DNA of 64,000 bases from an uncultured Aeromonas sp. (GCA_945957575.1 CAMFLW010000002.1:1-64000), one strand, 5' to 3'. Positions 27,074 to 34,362 are shown, numbered from the stretch's first letter. Numbers and translations: made by a program. Notes: generated by a model not told the origin, from the letters alone.

Positions 27074-27608
27074 AGTTTTAAAGGCCGAAGTCGCAGCCAC
27101 GTCATTAGCTGTGGTGGCTGAAAAGCTCGGCTTGTCGCGCACCCTTATCAGCCAGGTGTGCAACGAAAAATACCCAGGCGACTTGGCGCGGGTACAGATG
27201 CTGGTTGAGGGCAACCTGATGGGGCAGACGGTGAACTGCCCAATTTTAGGGGAAATACCAGTTCATCAGTGCCTTGCCCATCAGCGCCGTGGCCCCAGTG
27301 ACGTGGGCAGCAGCCCGATGGATATCAAGCTCTGGAAGGCTTGCCGCTCAGGTTGCCCCCATAGCCAGCTGACGGAGGAGCAGCAACTGCGCCGCCCGAT
27401 GCGGTTATCGGTGGAGCAGGGCAAAGGGACGCAGAAAACGGCTCGCTATGACGCCGAGGCGACCCTCTCCAGGTTACGCCGTCAGGCTAGGAGCGATGGC
27501 GACAATGCTAGTTCGTCGCTGCGCATCCTGAGTGAGCTGCTGGCGGACGAGCTGAAAATCATGGGTATCAAATACAACCGACTGCTCGACAAGCAAGAAG
27601 GCAAATAA
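27057..27608 (+). CDS. Cro-like HTH early-region protein
   Basis: 183 residues. The N-terminal helix-turn-helix ATSLAVVAEKLGLSRTLISQVCNEKYPG is at about 14-41. A cysteine cluster in the middle (NCPILG, HQCLAHQRRG, KACRSGC) could bind metal, and an alpha-helical tail follows. The start at 27057 has GAGGAGG upstream and overlaps the preceding gene by 17 bases. Confidence 0.75.
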   Translation: METWLEVLKAEVAATSLAVVAEKLGLSRTLISQVCNEKYPGDLARVQMLVEGNLMGQTVNCPILGEIPVHQCLAHQRRGPSDVGSSPMDIKLWKACRSGCPHSQLTEEQQLRRPMRLSVEQGKGTQKTARYDAEATLSRLRRQARSDGDNASSSLRILSELLADELKIMGIKYNRLLDKQEGK

Positions 27609-27672
27609 CGGTTGGCGGGGGTTGGGCTCGGAATAAGCAGTGGGCCCGGTGATGAATCACAAGGAGAACGGG

Positions 27673-27903
27673 ATGAAAAAGAATCTGCAAAACACCGCCG
27701 AGCAGCTCAGCAGGTGGCTGACAGCCAAGGGATGTGAAGTCCGCACCAGCCAGGTACGCCACACCCCGCTGCTGGCCGTCACTGGCCCTTTGCCACAAGC
27801 GATGAAAGACCGTGCCGTATTAAGCCGCGAATGCCTGGCTGGCGTGGTTCGGGAGGTCGCCCTGGTGCGCTTTGGCGGCTGCCTGCTGCACTGGCGTCAA
27901 TAA
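27673..27903 (+). CDS. Small early-region protein, 76 aa
   Basis: Begins MKKNLQNTAEQLSRWL. AAGGAGA precedes the ATG. Mixed alpha/beta pattern with three cysteines and no recognised domain. The stop is 11 bp before the next start, so it is part of a tightly packed early operon. Confidence 0.65.
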   Translation: MKKNLQNTAEQLSRWLTAKGCEVRTSQVRHTPLLAVTGPLPQAMKDRAVLSRECLAGVVREVALVRFGGCLLHWRQ

Positions 27904-27914
27904 GGAGAATGGAG

Positions 27915-28094
27915 ATGGCCAAGATAGAGCTCGATATCGAAGACGAAGCACTGGCCAAGGTCGTGCTGCGTCAATTACCCAAGTTCCTCGAATTTTGCCG
28001 TGCGACTCACCTGGAAGAGCGGGTACTCGGCCCAATGAAACAGCAGGTTGCCGCCGTGTGCTATCAGATGCCCGGCAGCAACAAGATCCATTAA
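27915..28094 (+). CDS. Small early-region protein, 59 aa
   Basis: Begins MAKIELDIEDEALAKVVLR; acidic N-terminus, probably helical. The ATG at 27915 has AAGGAG seven bases upstream; an ATG at 27909 is closer to it than usual. Unknown function. Confidence 0.6.
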   Translation: MAKIELDIEDEALAKVVLRQLPKFLEFCRATHLEERVLGPMKQQVAAVCYQMPGSNKIH

Positions 28095-28104
28095 GGAGAA
28101 CCCT

Positions 28105-28725
28105 ATGCAAGAAGCACAAACCAGCAGTACCACCCCGATGCGCCAGAACGCCCAAGGGCACTGGGTACCGGAAAACCTGATCACTCCGGCTGACAAGCTG
28201 CGCGATGAAGTGGTGATGGACATCATTGCGGCAGCCCGCGAGCAGCGTTCGCAGCTGGCCGCCTTCAAGATTGGTGCTATGCAGCAGATCAACGACTTTG
28301 TTGACCTGTCATCCGAGCAGTACGGCGTGGCGTGGGGCGGTACCAAGGGCAACGTGACCCTGCTCAGTTTCGACGGCCGTTACAAGCTGATCCGGGCCGT
28401 GGGGGAGCACCGCAAATTTGATGAACGGATCCAGGCTGCCAAGGTGCTGATTGACCAGTGCATCGCCCGCTGGAGCGATGGCGCCAGTCCTAAACTGCGG
28501 GCCCTGGTTGACCACGCTTTTCGGGTTTCCAAAGCCGGTCATATCGACGTTAACCAGGTGCTCTCCCTGCGTCAGCTCAACATCGAAGACGCCGACTGGG
28601 AGCAGGCCATGCAGGCGATCGCCGATGCCATTCAGGTGACCGGTACCAGCCAATATCTGCGGCTCTATGAGCGTGACGCCCAGGGGCGTTACATCCAGAT
28701 GAGCCTGGATCTGGCCAAGTTGTAA
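28105..28725 (+). CDS. DUF3164 family phage protein
   Basis: 206 residues. It resembles the DUF3164 proteins found in the early region of Mu-like phages: GHWVPENLITPADKLRDEVV at the N-terminus, and YGVAWGGTKGNVTLLSFDGRYK followed by a helical C-terminal part. AAGGAGAACCCT precedes the start. It is cytoplasmic with no known activity. The order (after small ORFs, before GemA) matches B3-like phages. Confidence 0.8.
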   Translation: MQEAQTSSTTPMRQNAQGHWVPENLITPADKLRDEVVMDIIAAAREQRSQLAAFKIGAMQQINDFVDLSSEQYGVAWGGTKGNVTLLSFDGRYKLIRAVGEHRKFDERIQAAKVLIDQCIARWSDGASPKLRALVDHAFRVSKAGHIDVNQVLSLRQLNIEDADWEQAMQAIADAIQVTGTSQYLRLYERDAQGRYIQMSLDLAKL

Positions 28726-28739
28726 GGGAGGGAGACGCG

Positions 28740-28934
28740 ATGGAAATCAACGTGGATATGGCCGAGGAGCAACTGCAGCTCTGTGAGCAGATCACTGAAA
28801 CAGAGGGCACCTGCTACCCCGACGACACCTATGAGGATGGCATCAAGGCCGCCTTGCTCTGGGCGCTGGGGCTGGGGCCTGCCCCCCTCAATGCCGAGGA
28901 GTATGAAGGGGCGCAGCCACTGCAGTTCGAGTAA
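28740..28934 (+). CDS. Small acidic early-region protein, 64 aa
   Basis: Begins MEINVDMAEEQLQLCEQ, very acidic, two cysteines. GGGAGG lies just upstream. Unknown function; a DNA-mimic role is conceivable from charge alone. Confidence 0.55.
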   Translation: MEINVDMAEEQLQLCEQITETEGTCYPDDTYEDGIKAALLWALGLGPAPLNAEEYEGAQPLQFE

Positions 28935-28948
28935 TGGCCCGATGCGAA

Positions 28949-29010
28949 ACGGGGCGGCACTGCCGCCCTGTCTGCCCGATGTGGTGATCGGGTACTGATG
29001 AGCAGCTAGG
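28949..29010 (+). repeat. Degenerate copy of a repeated early-region segment
   Basis: The stretch GCGAAACGGGG..., TCTGCCCG..., ACTGATGAGCAGC recurs at 30216-30274. In the frame that reads VCPAWWPSTDEQ in the second copy, this copy has a stop in place of the second Trp. It also forms a GC-rich hairpin (GGGCGGC/GCCGCCC). Confidence 0.55.
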
Positions 29011-29019
29011 GATAAGCAG

Positions 29020-29706
29020 ATGAAAAGTCGAATTTTAGAGAAGATCAAGAAGTTGCTGGCCATGGTCGAGCGGGGCAACCCCCATGAGTCAGCCAATGCG
29101 ATGAAGAAGATCCAGGCGTTGATGGCGGAGCATCAGCTCTCCAGCGAAGACGTGGCCTTGAGCGGAATCGATACCGCCAGCGCCAAGGCGGCCAACAGCA
29201 GTAAGAAGCAACCGGGTTGGAGCCATGGCCTGCTCACCATTATCGCCGAGGCGTTTGGGGTTGAAGCGATCTTTCAATGGACTGGCTTTCCGCGCCGCCA
29301 GATGCAGGTTGTTTTTATTGGCCCAGCCGAACGGGCGGAAATCGCGGGCTACGTCTATAGCGTGCTGGCTCGCCAGTTGCTGACATCCCGCCGTGAGTTC
29401 CTGGCCACGCTGAACAAGCGCATGAAGAGTACGACCAAGACGGCCAGAGCTGACCTGTTTTGCGAGGGATGGTGCCAAGGGGTGTACGGCAAGGTGGTGG
29501 CATTGGTACCGAGTGAGCATGAAAACGAGCTGGTTGCCCAGTACAAGGCCAAGCACTTTCCCCATCTGGTCAAGGGCAAGGTCAGAGAGAGCAAGGCGAC
29601 CAGACGCGATGAGGTGGCTCGCTACGATGGCTATGTAAGCGGCAAACAGGTGGAGCTCAATGCCGGAGTGAAGGGGCAAGAGCAGGCCAAGCTGGAGGCG
29701 CTATGA
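29020..29706 (+). CDS. DUF2786 domain protein
   Basis: 228 residues. The N-terminal 45 residues (ILEKIKKLLAMVERGNPHESANAMKKIQALMAEHQLS) are the DUF2786 helical motif common in phages. The remainder resembles the associated DUF7168-like region (FIGPAERAEIAGYVYSVLARQLL). Role unknown. Confidence 0.8.
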   Translation: MKSRILEKIKKLLAMVERGNPHESANAMKKIQALMAEHQLSSEDVALSGIDTASAKAANSSKKQPGWSHGLLTIIAEAFGVEAIFQWTGFPRRQMQVVFIGPAERAEIAGYVYSVLARQLLTSRREFLATLNKRMKSTTKTARADLFCEGWCQGVYGKVVALVPSEHENELVAQYKAKHFPHLVKGKVRESKATRRDEVARYDGYVSGKQVELNAGVKGQEQAKLEAL

Positions 29707-29783
29707 ACGCGAATGCCGTCGTCTGGATGGCCCTTAACCTGCTGGCTGGCGTGTTCGCGCTGGCCATCCTTGTGGCTCAGTAA
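29703..29783 (+). CDS. Tiny single-pass membrane peptide, 26 aa
   Basis: MNANAVVWMALNLLAGVFAL and six more residues: almost the whole peptide is one membrane helix. The ATG overlaps the upstream stop (ATGA) and TGGAGG lies six bases before it, so coupled translation is plausible. Confidence 0.5.
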   Translation: MNANAVVWMALNLLAGVFALAILVAQ

Positions 29784-29795
29784 CCGAGGTGACAT

Positions 29796-30008
29796 ATGGA
29801 AAATGTGAAAGCGCTGCTCAATACCAGCGTGGCCGATGCCAAAAGCACATTGGAGTGCGCACTGCAGGGCAACCCGCTGGGAACGCTGGCCGATGCGCAG
29901 CTTGCCATCGACTTCATCTACCAATACGGCTACGCCGATGGCCAGAAATCAAGACTGGCCATGCTGAACACCATCGCCAACAAGGCGCGTAAAGCGCTCA
30001 AAAAATGA
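29796..30008 (+). CDS. Small early-region protein, 70 aa
   Basis: Begins MENVKALLNTSVADAKS; helical, with a basic C-terminus (KARKALKK). GAGGTG precedes the ATG. Unknown function. Confidence 0.6.
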   Translation: MENVKALLNTSVADAKSTLECALQGNPLGTLADAQLAIDFIYQYGYADGQKSRLAMLNTIANKARKALKK

Positions 30009-30021
30009 AGGGGAACCGGAC

Positions 30022-30207
30022 ATGGTAAAACTGCTGAAAAAGCTACTCAAGTGTCCAGCAGACCGCGATCTGATCCTGGTATGGAGCGAGGTGGTGGGAG
30101 AGTACGGGTTAGGTCAGACCCATACAGCCACCAGAATCTATCTCGGTCGGTATGTGGCACTGCGCTGGACGAAGGTTCACATGCCGAGGATCGGCGGCAA
30201 CTGTTAG
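30022..30207 (+). CDS. Small basic early-region protein, 61 aa
   Basis: Begins MVKLLKKLLKCPADRDL; basic, with one aromatic-rich core. GGGGAA precedes the start. Its stop overlaps a GTG that opens the next small frame (TAGTG). Unknown function. Confidence 0.5.
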   Translation: MVKLLKKLLKCPADRDLILVWSEVVGEYGLGQTHTATRIYLGRYVALRWTKVHMPRIGGNC

Positions 30208-30326
30208 TGGACAAAGCGAAACGGGGGCTTGCCCCCGTCTGCCCGGCGTGGTGGCCGAGCACTGATGAGCAGCCGACCTGGGCCCAGGTCTTCACCGCCT
30301 CGATAAAGGAGCACGGCGATGACTAA
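30207..30326 (+). CDS. Candidate 39-aa protein with CPAWW motif
   Basis: A GTG overlapping the previous stop opens a frame that reads DKAKRGLAPVCPAWWPSTDE and then TWAQVFTASIKEHGDD, ending 8 bases inside the next gene. No good ribosome-binding site, but the phased start/stop overlaps at both sides and the repeated CP.WW segment argue that it is, or was, coding. Confidence 0.35.
   Translation: MDKAKRGLAPVCPAWWPSTDEQPTWAQVFTASIKEHGDD
30216..30274 (+). repeat. Second copy of the repeated early-region segment
   Basis: About 36 of its bases (GTCTGCCCG..GTGGTG..CG.G.ACTGATGAGCAGC) match 28949-29010 nearly exactly. The flanking GGGGGC/GCCCCC hairpin differs in sequence but keeps the same form. Confidence 0.55.
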
Positions 30327-30555
30327 AACAGAGATGGATATTCGGCTTACCAAGATATTCAGCACCGCAGCCATTGCACTGGCTGCCGCTGAAAAACGGG
30401 CTGTGTGCAAACAGCTCAAACAGTTTATTAGAGAGGCCCGCGCCCAGGGGTTATTTGCCCTGGCGGGGGAAGCAAGCCAGATGCGCTGGCAACTGGTGGC
30501 TGAACTGCAGCAAGCCAGAACGGTGGCGCTGGAGGCCAGTCATGGCCATGTCTAA
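30319..30555 (+). CDS. Small early-region protein, 78 aa
   Basis: Begins MTKTEMDIRLTKIF; Ala/Gln-rich and helical throughout. AAAGGAG lies before the ATG. Unknown function. Confidence 0.6.
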   Translation: MTKTEMDIRLTKIFSTAAIALAAAEKRAVCKQLKQFIREARAQGLFALAGEASQMRWQLVAELQQARTVALEASHGHV

Positions 30556-30712
30556 CTGGCAACGACTGCTGGCCTACGTGATGAAGTTTGGCAACCTGAG
30601 CCAGCAGCAGGCAGAGCAGTGGCTCGATAGCCATTGCCCTCAGTGGCGCAGTTGGCCTGACGTGATGGCTGCTGGGCAAATCTGGATGAAAAAGACGGGG
30701 AGGGGGAATTGA
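30542..30712 (+). CDS. Small early-region protein, 56 aa
   Basis: Begins MAMSNWQRLLAYVMKFGNLS; overlaps the preceding gene by 14 bases and the GemA start by 4. GGAGG is six bases before the ATG. Unknown function. Confidence 0.55.
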   Translation: MAMSNWQRLLAYVMKFGNLSQQQAEQWLDSHCPQWRSWPDVMAAGQIWMKKTGRGN

Positions 30713-31335
30713 ACACCTTAGCTAACAATCAGCCAAATGCTGCGCAGAGTGGTGATCGTACCCGCCTGATCCGTCTGGTTCAGGTTGGCAGGCGTACCCT
30801 GGGGCTCGATGAGGAGACCTATCGGGCGTTGCTGGAGCAGCAGAGTGGCAAGCGTTCGGCGGCCGAGTTGACGATCCAGGAGCTGGACAAGGTGCTGCTG
30901 GCCATGAAGGGGGCAGGGTTTAAACCGACGGTTAAACGCCCTGTTAAAGGGGCTGTTAAAGCGGGAGGGTACAAGCGTTTAAGCCCGGCCCGTGGGGCCC
31001 ATGCCAAAACCGCCGAGATAAACGTGATCCGGGCAGTATGGATCACCATGCACCGCCATGGCCTGCTGCGCGATGGCAGTGAGACGGCCTTGAATCACTA
31101 TGTTGAGCGGCAAACGGTACGGCTTAACAACGGCATCGGCGTGGCAGAGGTGGCCTGGCTCACAGATGGGTTGGCTTACCAGGTGCTTGAGTCGCTGAAA
31201 AACTGGCACAAGCGGGAGCTGGTCGCCCGGCTTGTCGCGGCCAAGAAAACCGTCCCCACCAATGGGAAGTCCGGGCGAGTGGCCGGTTATCAGGCCGTTG
31301 TGGCGGCGTTTGAGGAGATGAATGATGGACGCTAA
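30709..31335 (+). CDS. gemA: GemA-family protein (Mu gp16)
   Basis: 208 residues. It matches the phage GemA/DUF1018 family: RTRLIRLVQVGRRTLGLDEETYRALLEQQSGKRSAAELT, a basic linker (KPTVKRPVKGAVKAGGYKRL), then VIRAVWITMHRHGLL. In Mu, GemA alters host DNA supercoiling gene expression. The start is TTG with GGGGAGGGGG upstream. It overlaps Mor by 14 bases. Confidence 0.9.
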   Translation: MNTLANNQPNAAQSGDRTRLIRLVQVGRRTLGLDEETYRALLEQQSGKRSAAELTIQELDKVLLAMKGAGFKPTVKRPVKGAVKAGGYKRLSPARGAHAKTAEINVIRAVWITMHRHGLLRDGSETALNHYVERQTVRLNNGIGVAEVAWLTDGLAYQVLESLKNWHKRELVARLVAAKKTVPTNGKSGRVAGYQAVVAAFEEMNDGR

Positions 31336-31762
31336 CGCTGAGAATCTGGACTTGTTCGCCGATGATCATGAGTCGCTGGGGCAGCTTGTCGATCGCCTGG
31401 ATCAGATCCCGACCACCGAACTGACGGCCAAATGGCCCAAAGCCCTGGCCGAGTTGGTCGATGTGCTGGCCTGCGAGTTGGTCAGAGGGGGAATGGAGCC
31501 GGATCTGGCCAAGGCTCAGGCCCGCAAGTTGGCGCTGGTACAGGCCCATTACATGGGGGGCCGTGCCTACTACATCCCCACCGGGGATCATCTCAAAGCC
31601 GCGTTGCGTGACCGAGCTATCTGGGACGAGTTCAATGGGCGGAATATCGATGTGCTGGCTCGCAAGCATGGCCTCTCGGTGCCACAGACCTATGCGGTGG
31701 TGGCCGAACAGCGCGAACTGACCCGCCGCCGCCATCAGCCTGACATGTTTGGCTATCAATAG
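31322..31762 (+). CDS. mor: Mor/C-family transcription activator
   Basis: 146 residues. The Mor signature is present: MGGRAYYIPTG (dimerisation strand), AIWDEFNGRNIDVLARKHGLSVPQTYAVV (helix-turn-helix, about 95-123). In Mu, Mor turns on the middle promoter and the related C turns on late promoters. Only one member is encoded here, just before the late genes, so it may drive the late promoters itself. Two adjacent ATGs are possible starts. Confidence 0.92.
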   Translation: MMDANAENLDLFADDHESLGQLVDRLDQIPTTELTAKWPKALAELVDVLACELVRGGMEPDLAKAQARKLALVQAHYMGGRAYYIPTGDHLKAALRDRAIWDEFNGRNIDVLARKHGLSVPQTYAVVAEQRELTRRRHQPDMFGYQ

Positions 31763-31784
31763 AGATGCGACTCACATTAAAGAG

Positions 31785-31808
31785 AAACCCCGCTGCGGCG
31801 GGGTTTTC
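31785..31808 (+). terminator. Terminator after mor
   Basis: Stem AAACCCCGC/GCGGGGTTT, loop TGCG, T4. It separates the early operon from the late region. Confidence 0.75.
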
Positions 31809-31864
31809 ATTTGGTGACGACTCAATTAGCGTTGATGATGGATTATTCAAGGAGGAATCTATCG

Positions 31865-32377
31865 GTGTTACGTTCATGCAGCCAGTGCGGTAACTTGGAG
31901 GATGATGGAGCCAATGCTTGCTCTGTCTGTCATGGTGCGTTGATTGACCCCGTCGAAGCGGCTAGGCCAGTAAAACCGCATGTGGTGCCAAGAAAGCGCC
32001 ATCGGAGTATTGGCCCGGTACCCGTGTTGGGAGCTCTGCTGCTGTTGGGTATTGTGCTGTTTCTGGCTCACGTTCATATTGTCAGAGGGTCTACATACCA
32101 AGGCCCGTTGTTTGTTGGCCGGTTGTCCGCTGGATTCAGCGAGATGTTTATCAATACCGATGAATTGCTGAATATGCCCATCATTGGGGCTCGTTCACGT
32201 TACCCCTTGGGGGTTGCTGCTCTGCAGCGTGTTGGCTTTCTGGAGTCAGACCAGCAGCGTGAAACCCGGATTAAGCAAGAAACAGAGGCGCTGTTTGAGC
32301 GCATAAGTAACCCATCAGAGCGATCTGCAGAAGACCAGCTGTATAAGCTCAAGCATGGCCACTATCCAGAACAGTAA
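31865..32377 (+). CDS. Zinc-ribbon membrane protein
   Basis: 170 residues. An N-terminal zinc ribbon (CSQCGN about residues 5-10, CSVCHG about 23-28) is followed by one membrane helix (about 55-77, VPVLGALLLLGIVLFLAHV) and a soluble tail. The start is GTG with AAGGAGGA eight bases upstream; the longer frame to 31811 has none. Its place between Mor and the endolysin suggests a role in lysogen physiology or lysis; function unknown. Confidence 0.65.
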   Translation: MLRSCSQCGNLEDDGANACSVCHGALIDPVEAARPVKPHVVPRKRHRSIGPVPVLGALLLLGIVLFLAHVHIVRGSTYQGPLFVGRLSAGFSEMFINTDELLNMPIIGARSRYPLGVAALQRVGFLESDQQRETRIKQETEALFERISNPSERSAEDQLYKLKHGHYPEQ

Positions 32378-32383
32378 TTCACA

Positions 32384-32401
32384 CTAACCCACCATAAACC
32401 C
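32384..32401 (+). promoter_or_regulatory. Late-promoter activator motif, copy 1 (endolysin)
   Basis: CTAACCCACCATAAACCC: two AACCC half-sites 11 bp apart, one helical turn. The same motif occurs at 40203-40220 and 44621-44638. A -10-like GATAAC lies at 32431-32436. Confidence 0.6.
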
Positions 32402-32410
32402 ATGCCATAG

Positions 32411-32455
32411 AGGCCCCTCGGTACGCTGCTGATAACGCAGTTAACCGAGGGGCCT
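32411..32455 (+). promoter_or_regulatory. Hairpin that buries the endolysin ribosome-binding site
   Basis: AGGCCCCTCGGT (32411-32422) pairs perfectly with ACCGAGGGGCCT (32444-32455). The endolysin Shine-Dalgarno GAGGGG (32447-32452) lies inside the 3' arm, five bases before the ATG. The 21-base loop contains a small CTGC/GCAG stem. Only three T residues follow, so it is a weak terminator at best. Confidence 0.65.
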
Positions 32456-32457
32456 TT

Positions 32458-33033
32458 ATGTTATCACTCGCACTTAAATGGCTGCTTCGTCCCGATGTGG
32501 AAGGGGGCGAAGTCAACCATCACGCTGACCGTGGTGGTCATACCAAGTACGGCATCGCCGATGCCGCCGATGGTAAGAAGGACGGCATGGCCGACCTCGA
32601 TCGGGATGGGGTACCCGATATCGCTATCGGTGATCTGACCCCGACCCATACCGAGCCCTTTTACCGCCAGAACTACTGGGCTCCCGCCCGCTGTGACCTG
32701 ATCGCCAGCTTAAGCCCGGCCCTCTCTATCGCCGTGTTTGATGCAGCAGTGCATCACGGGCCGAAACGCGCCATCCAACAGCTGCAGCAGGTCTTGGGGG
32801 TGATGGCAGATGGCCGCCTTGGCCCGGTGTCGATTGGCAGGCTCAAGCAGCAACTGGGCGCCAAGGGCGAGGGCCAGTTCCTGCTGGCGCTGATGATGCA
32901 GCGGGCCAGCTTCATGCACGGCATTGTGCGTAAAGACCCGAGCCAGTGGGCCAATGCCGATGGCTGGATCAACCGGCTGCTGCGTCTGCAGAGCTACCTC
33001 CTTTCCGACGTGGTTGGCGAGGTGGTGGCATGA
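32458..33033 (+). CDS. Endolysin, GH108 family N-acetylmuramidase
   Basis: 191 residues. The GH108 catalytic motif is DVEGGEVNHHADRGGHTKYGI with the likely catalytic E15. The C-terminal half is a PG_binding_3-type domain (AVFDAAVHHGPKRAIQQLQQVLG, DGRLGPVS). It has no signal peptide, so it depends on the holin for export. An insertion after the catalytic motif (ADLDRDGVPDIAIGDL, about 45-60) has the DxDxDGxxD pattern of calcium loops. It is the first gene of the late lysis cluster. Confidence 0.9.
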   Translation: MLSLALKWLLRPDVEGGEVNHHADRGGHTKYGIADAADGKKDGMADLDRDGVPDIAIGDLTPTHTEPFYRQNYWAPARCDLIASLSPALSIAVFDAAVHHGPKRAIQQLQQVLGVMADGRLGPVSIGRLKQQLGAKGEGQFLLALMMQRASFMHGIVRKDPSQWANADGWINRLLRLQSYLLSDVVGEVVA

Positions 33034-33332
33034 GCGTGCTGACCATCAAGCAACAGCAGGCGGCGGCCGCGATCCAGGCTGCGGGCTGCTTTGGCATTCC
33101 TGAGCTCAAGAACCCCCGTTATCTCGCTTGCTTCAAGGATGGGCGCAAAGCCCATCTCAAGGCCGCTCTGGCCAATCAGATTGCTGACCCGAAGGCGATC
33201 CCGCTCTATAGCCACCACAAGACCCGTCAATCCCTGTTCGAGAAAGGGTGGCGTTCGGTGACCGAACTGGATCGCCTGCGGGCCCGTGCCCGTCATTCCC
33301 AACCTCAACAAAAGGAAGTCCATCATGCCTGA
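33030..33332 (+). CDS. Late lysis-cluster protein, 100 aa
   Basis: Begins MSVLTIKQQQAAAAIQAAGC; basic, no membrane segment. The ATG overlaps the endolysin stop (ATGA). No family recognised; it is placed where spanins or endolysin partners often lie, but lacks a signal sequence. Confidence 0.6.
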   Translation: MSVLTIKQQQAAAAIQAAGCFGIPELKNPRYLACFKDGRKAHLKAALANQIADPKAIPLYSHHKTRQSLFEKGWRSVTELDRLRARARHSQPQQKEVHHA

Positions 33333-33546
33333 TTCCCTGTTACCTCAAGCGAAGTCTGCCTTCAAAAGCCGCACCGTGATCGGTGGTGTGATTGCCGTGG
33401 GGGCCGGTATTGCGGGCCTGTTCGGTGTGCCGGTTGATGCGGGTACCCAAGCCAGCTTGGCATCCACCCTGGTGGATCTGGCCAGTGCGGTGGGTGGCCT
33501 GCTCGCCATCTGGGGCCGCATCAAGGCGACCCATACCGTCAAGTAA
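33325..33546 (+). CDS. Holin-like small membrane protein
   Basis: 73 residues with two hydrophobic helices (about 18-35, VIGGVIAVGAGIAGLFGV, and 44-64, LASTLVDLASAVGGLLAIWG) and a short charged C-terminus. Class II holin layout, 291 bp downstream of the endolysin. AAAGGAAG precedes the ATG. Confidence 0.75.
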   Translation: MPDSLLPQAKSAFKSRTVIGGVIAVGAGIAGLFGVPVDAGTQASLASTLVDLASAVGGLLAIWGRIKATHTVK

Positions 33547-33556
33547 GAGAGGTCAT

Positions 33557-33784
33557 GTGACAAACCTCATAGACCGTGCCCAGCTGGCCGATGCCGATCG
33601 GACTGGGCGCATTATCGAAGCCCACCAGAACAGGGCAAGGCCACACGGCGATGGTATCTGCTGCGATTGTGACGAAGCCATCCCGCCCTCCCGCCTTGCA
33701 GCCGAGCCTGGTGCCGATCGCTGTATAGAGTGCCAGACCCTGTATGAGCGCAAGGAGGCGACCCGTGTGGGAATTCATCGTTAA
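33557..33784 (+). CDS. TraR/DksA-type zinc-finger protein
   Basis: 75 residues with a C4 zinc finger: ICCDCDEAIPPSRL and then CIECQTLYE, the TraR/DksA signature. The N-terminal helix is acidic. Such proteins bind the RNA-polymerase secondary channel and mimic ppGpp/DksA. The start is GTG preceded by GAGAGG. Confidence 0.85.
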   Translation: MTNLIDRAQLADADRTGRIIEAHQNRARPHGDGICCDCDEAIPPSRLAAEPGADRCIECQTLYERKEATRVGIHR

Positions 33785-34067
33785 GAACTGGGGGCCGCTC
33801 TATGCGTTGGCCAGCCTGGTGGGTCTGGTGGTCATCATCTTGCTCTCCAAAACCTACGCCAAGCGCGAAGACCTCACTGCCCTGGTGCAGAGAGTCCAGC
33901 GGGTGGAGCAGGTACTGGCTGACCTGCCGAGCGAGCGTGAGCTGCACAAGCTGCAGTTGGAGATCAGCGAGTTGCGGGGGGAGTTGCGGGAGGTGAAGCC
34001 GGAGCTGCGCCAAGCCCGTCGCCTTGCCGATCTGCTGTTGGAAAATGAACTCAAGGAGAAGGCATGA
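33765..34067 (+). CDS. DUF2730-type membrane-anchored coiled-coil protein
   Basis: 100 residues. One N-terminal membrane helix (about 9-27, LYALASLVGLVVIILLSK) is followed by a long heptad coiled coil to the end (LVQRVQRVEQVLADLPSERE). This fits the DUF2730 family at this position in Mu-like phages. The GTG at 33765 has AAGGAGG six bases upstream. A spanin-like role is possible. Confidence 0.75.
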   Translation: MWEFIVKNWGPLYALASLVGLVVIILLSKTYAKREDLTALVQRVQRVEQVLADLPSERELHKLQLEISELRGELREVKPELRQARRLADLLLENELKEKA

Positions 34068-34360
34068 GTATTCAAGCGATATTGGACGCCCAGCAGCGAC
34101 TGGTGATCCTGCGCTCCCTGCTGGATATCGGTGGTGCCGCCAACGAGTCAATCCTCAATGACTGCCTCGACCAGCTGGGAACCGGCCGGGTGACGCGGGA
34201 TCGGGTGAAGACCCTGCTGGCCTGGCTGGAAGAGCAGGGGCTGGTGCGCATCGAGCGACTGGCCACGGTGCAGGTGGCTCACCTGACCGGTCGGGGCCAG
34301 GACGCGGCAGAGGGCCGGGCAACGGTGCCCGGCGTCAAGAAGCCCCGAGCGGAGGATTAA
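34064..34360 (+). CDS. Mu gp26-like winged-helix protein
   Basis: 98 residues. The winged-helix pattern RLVILRSLLDIGGAANESILNDCLDQLGTGRVTRDRVKTLLAWLEEQGLV fits the small proteins encoded between DUF2730 and gp27 in Mu-like phages. It overlaps the previous gene by 4 bases and is 2 bp from the next. Confidence 0.75.
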   Translation: MSIQAILDAQQRLVILRSLLDIGGAANESILNDCLDQLGTGRVTRDRVKTLLAWLEEQGLVRIERLATVQVAHLTGRGQDAAEGRATVPGVKKPRAED

Positions 34361-34362
34361 GC

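Noticed and set aside
28949..30274. Short-spaced repeat considered as a CRISPR-like array
   Set aside because: Only two copies more than 1 kb apart, without spacers or cas genes.
33286..33324. Upstream extension of the holin-like gene
   Set aside because: No ribosome-binding site for the longer start, and the holin layout starts at 33325.
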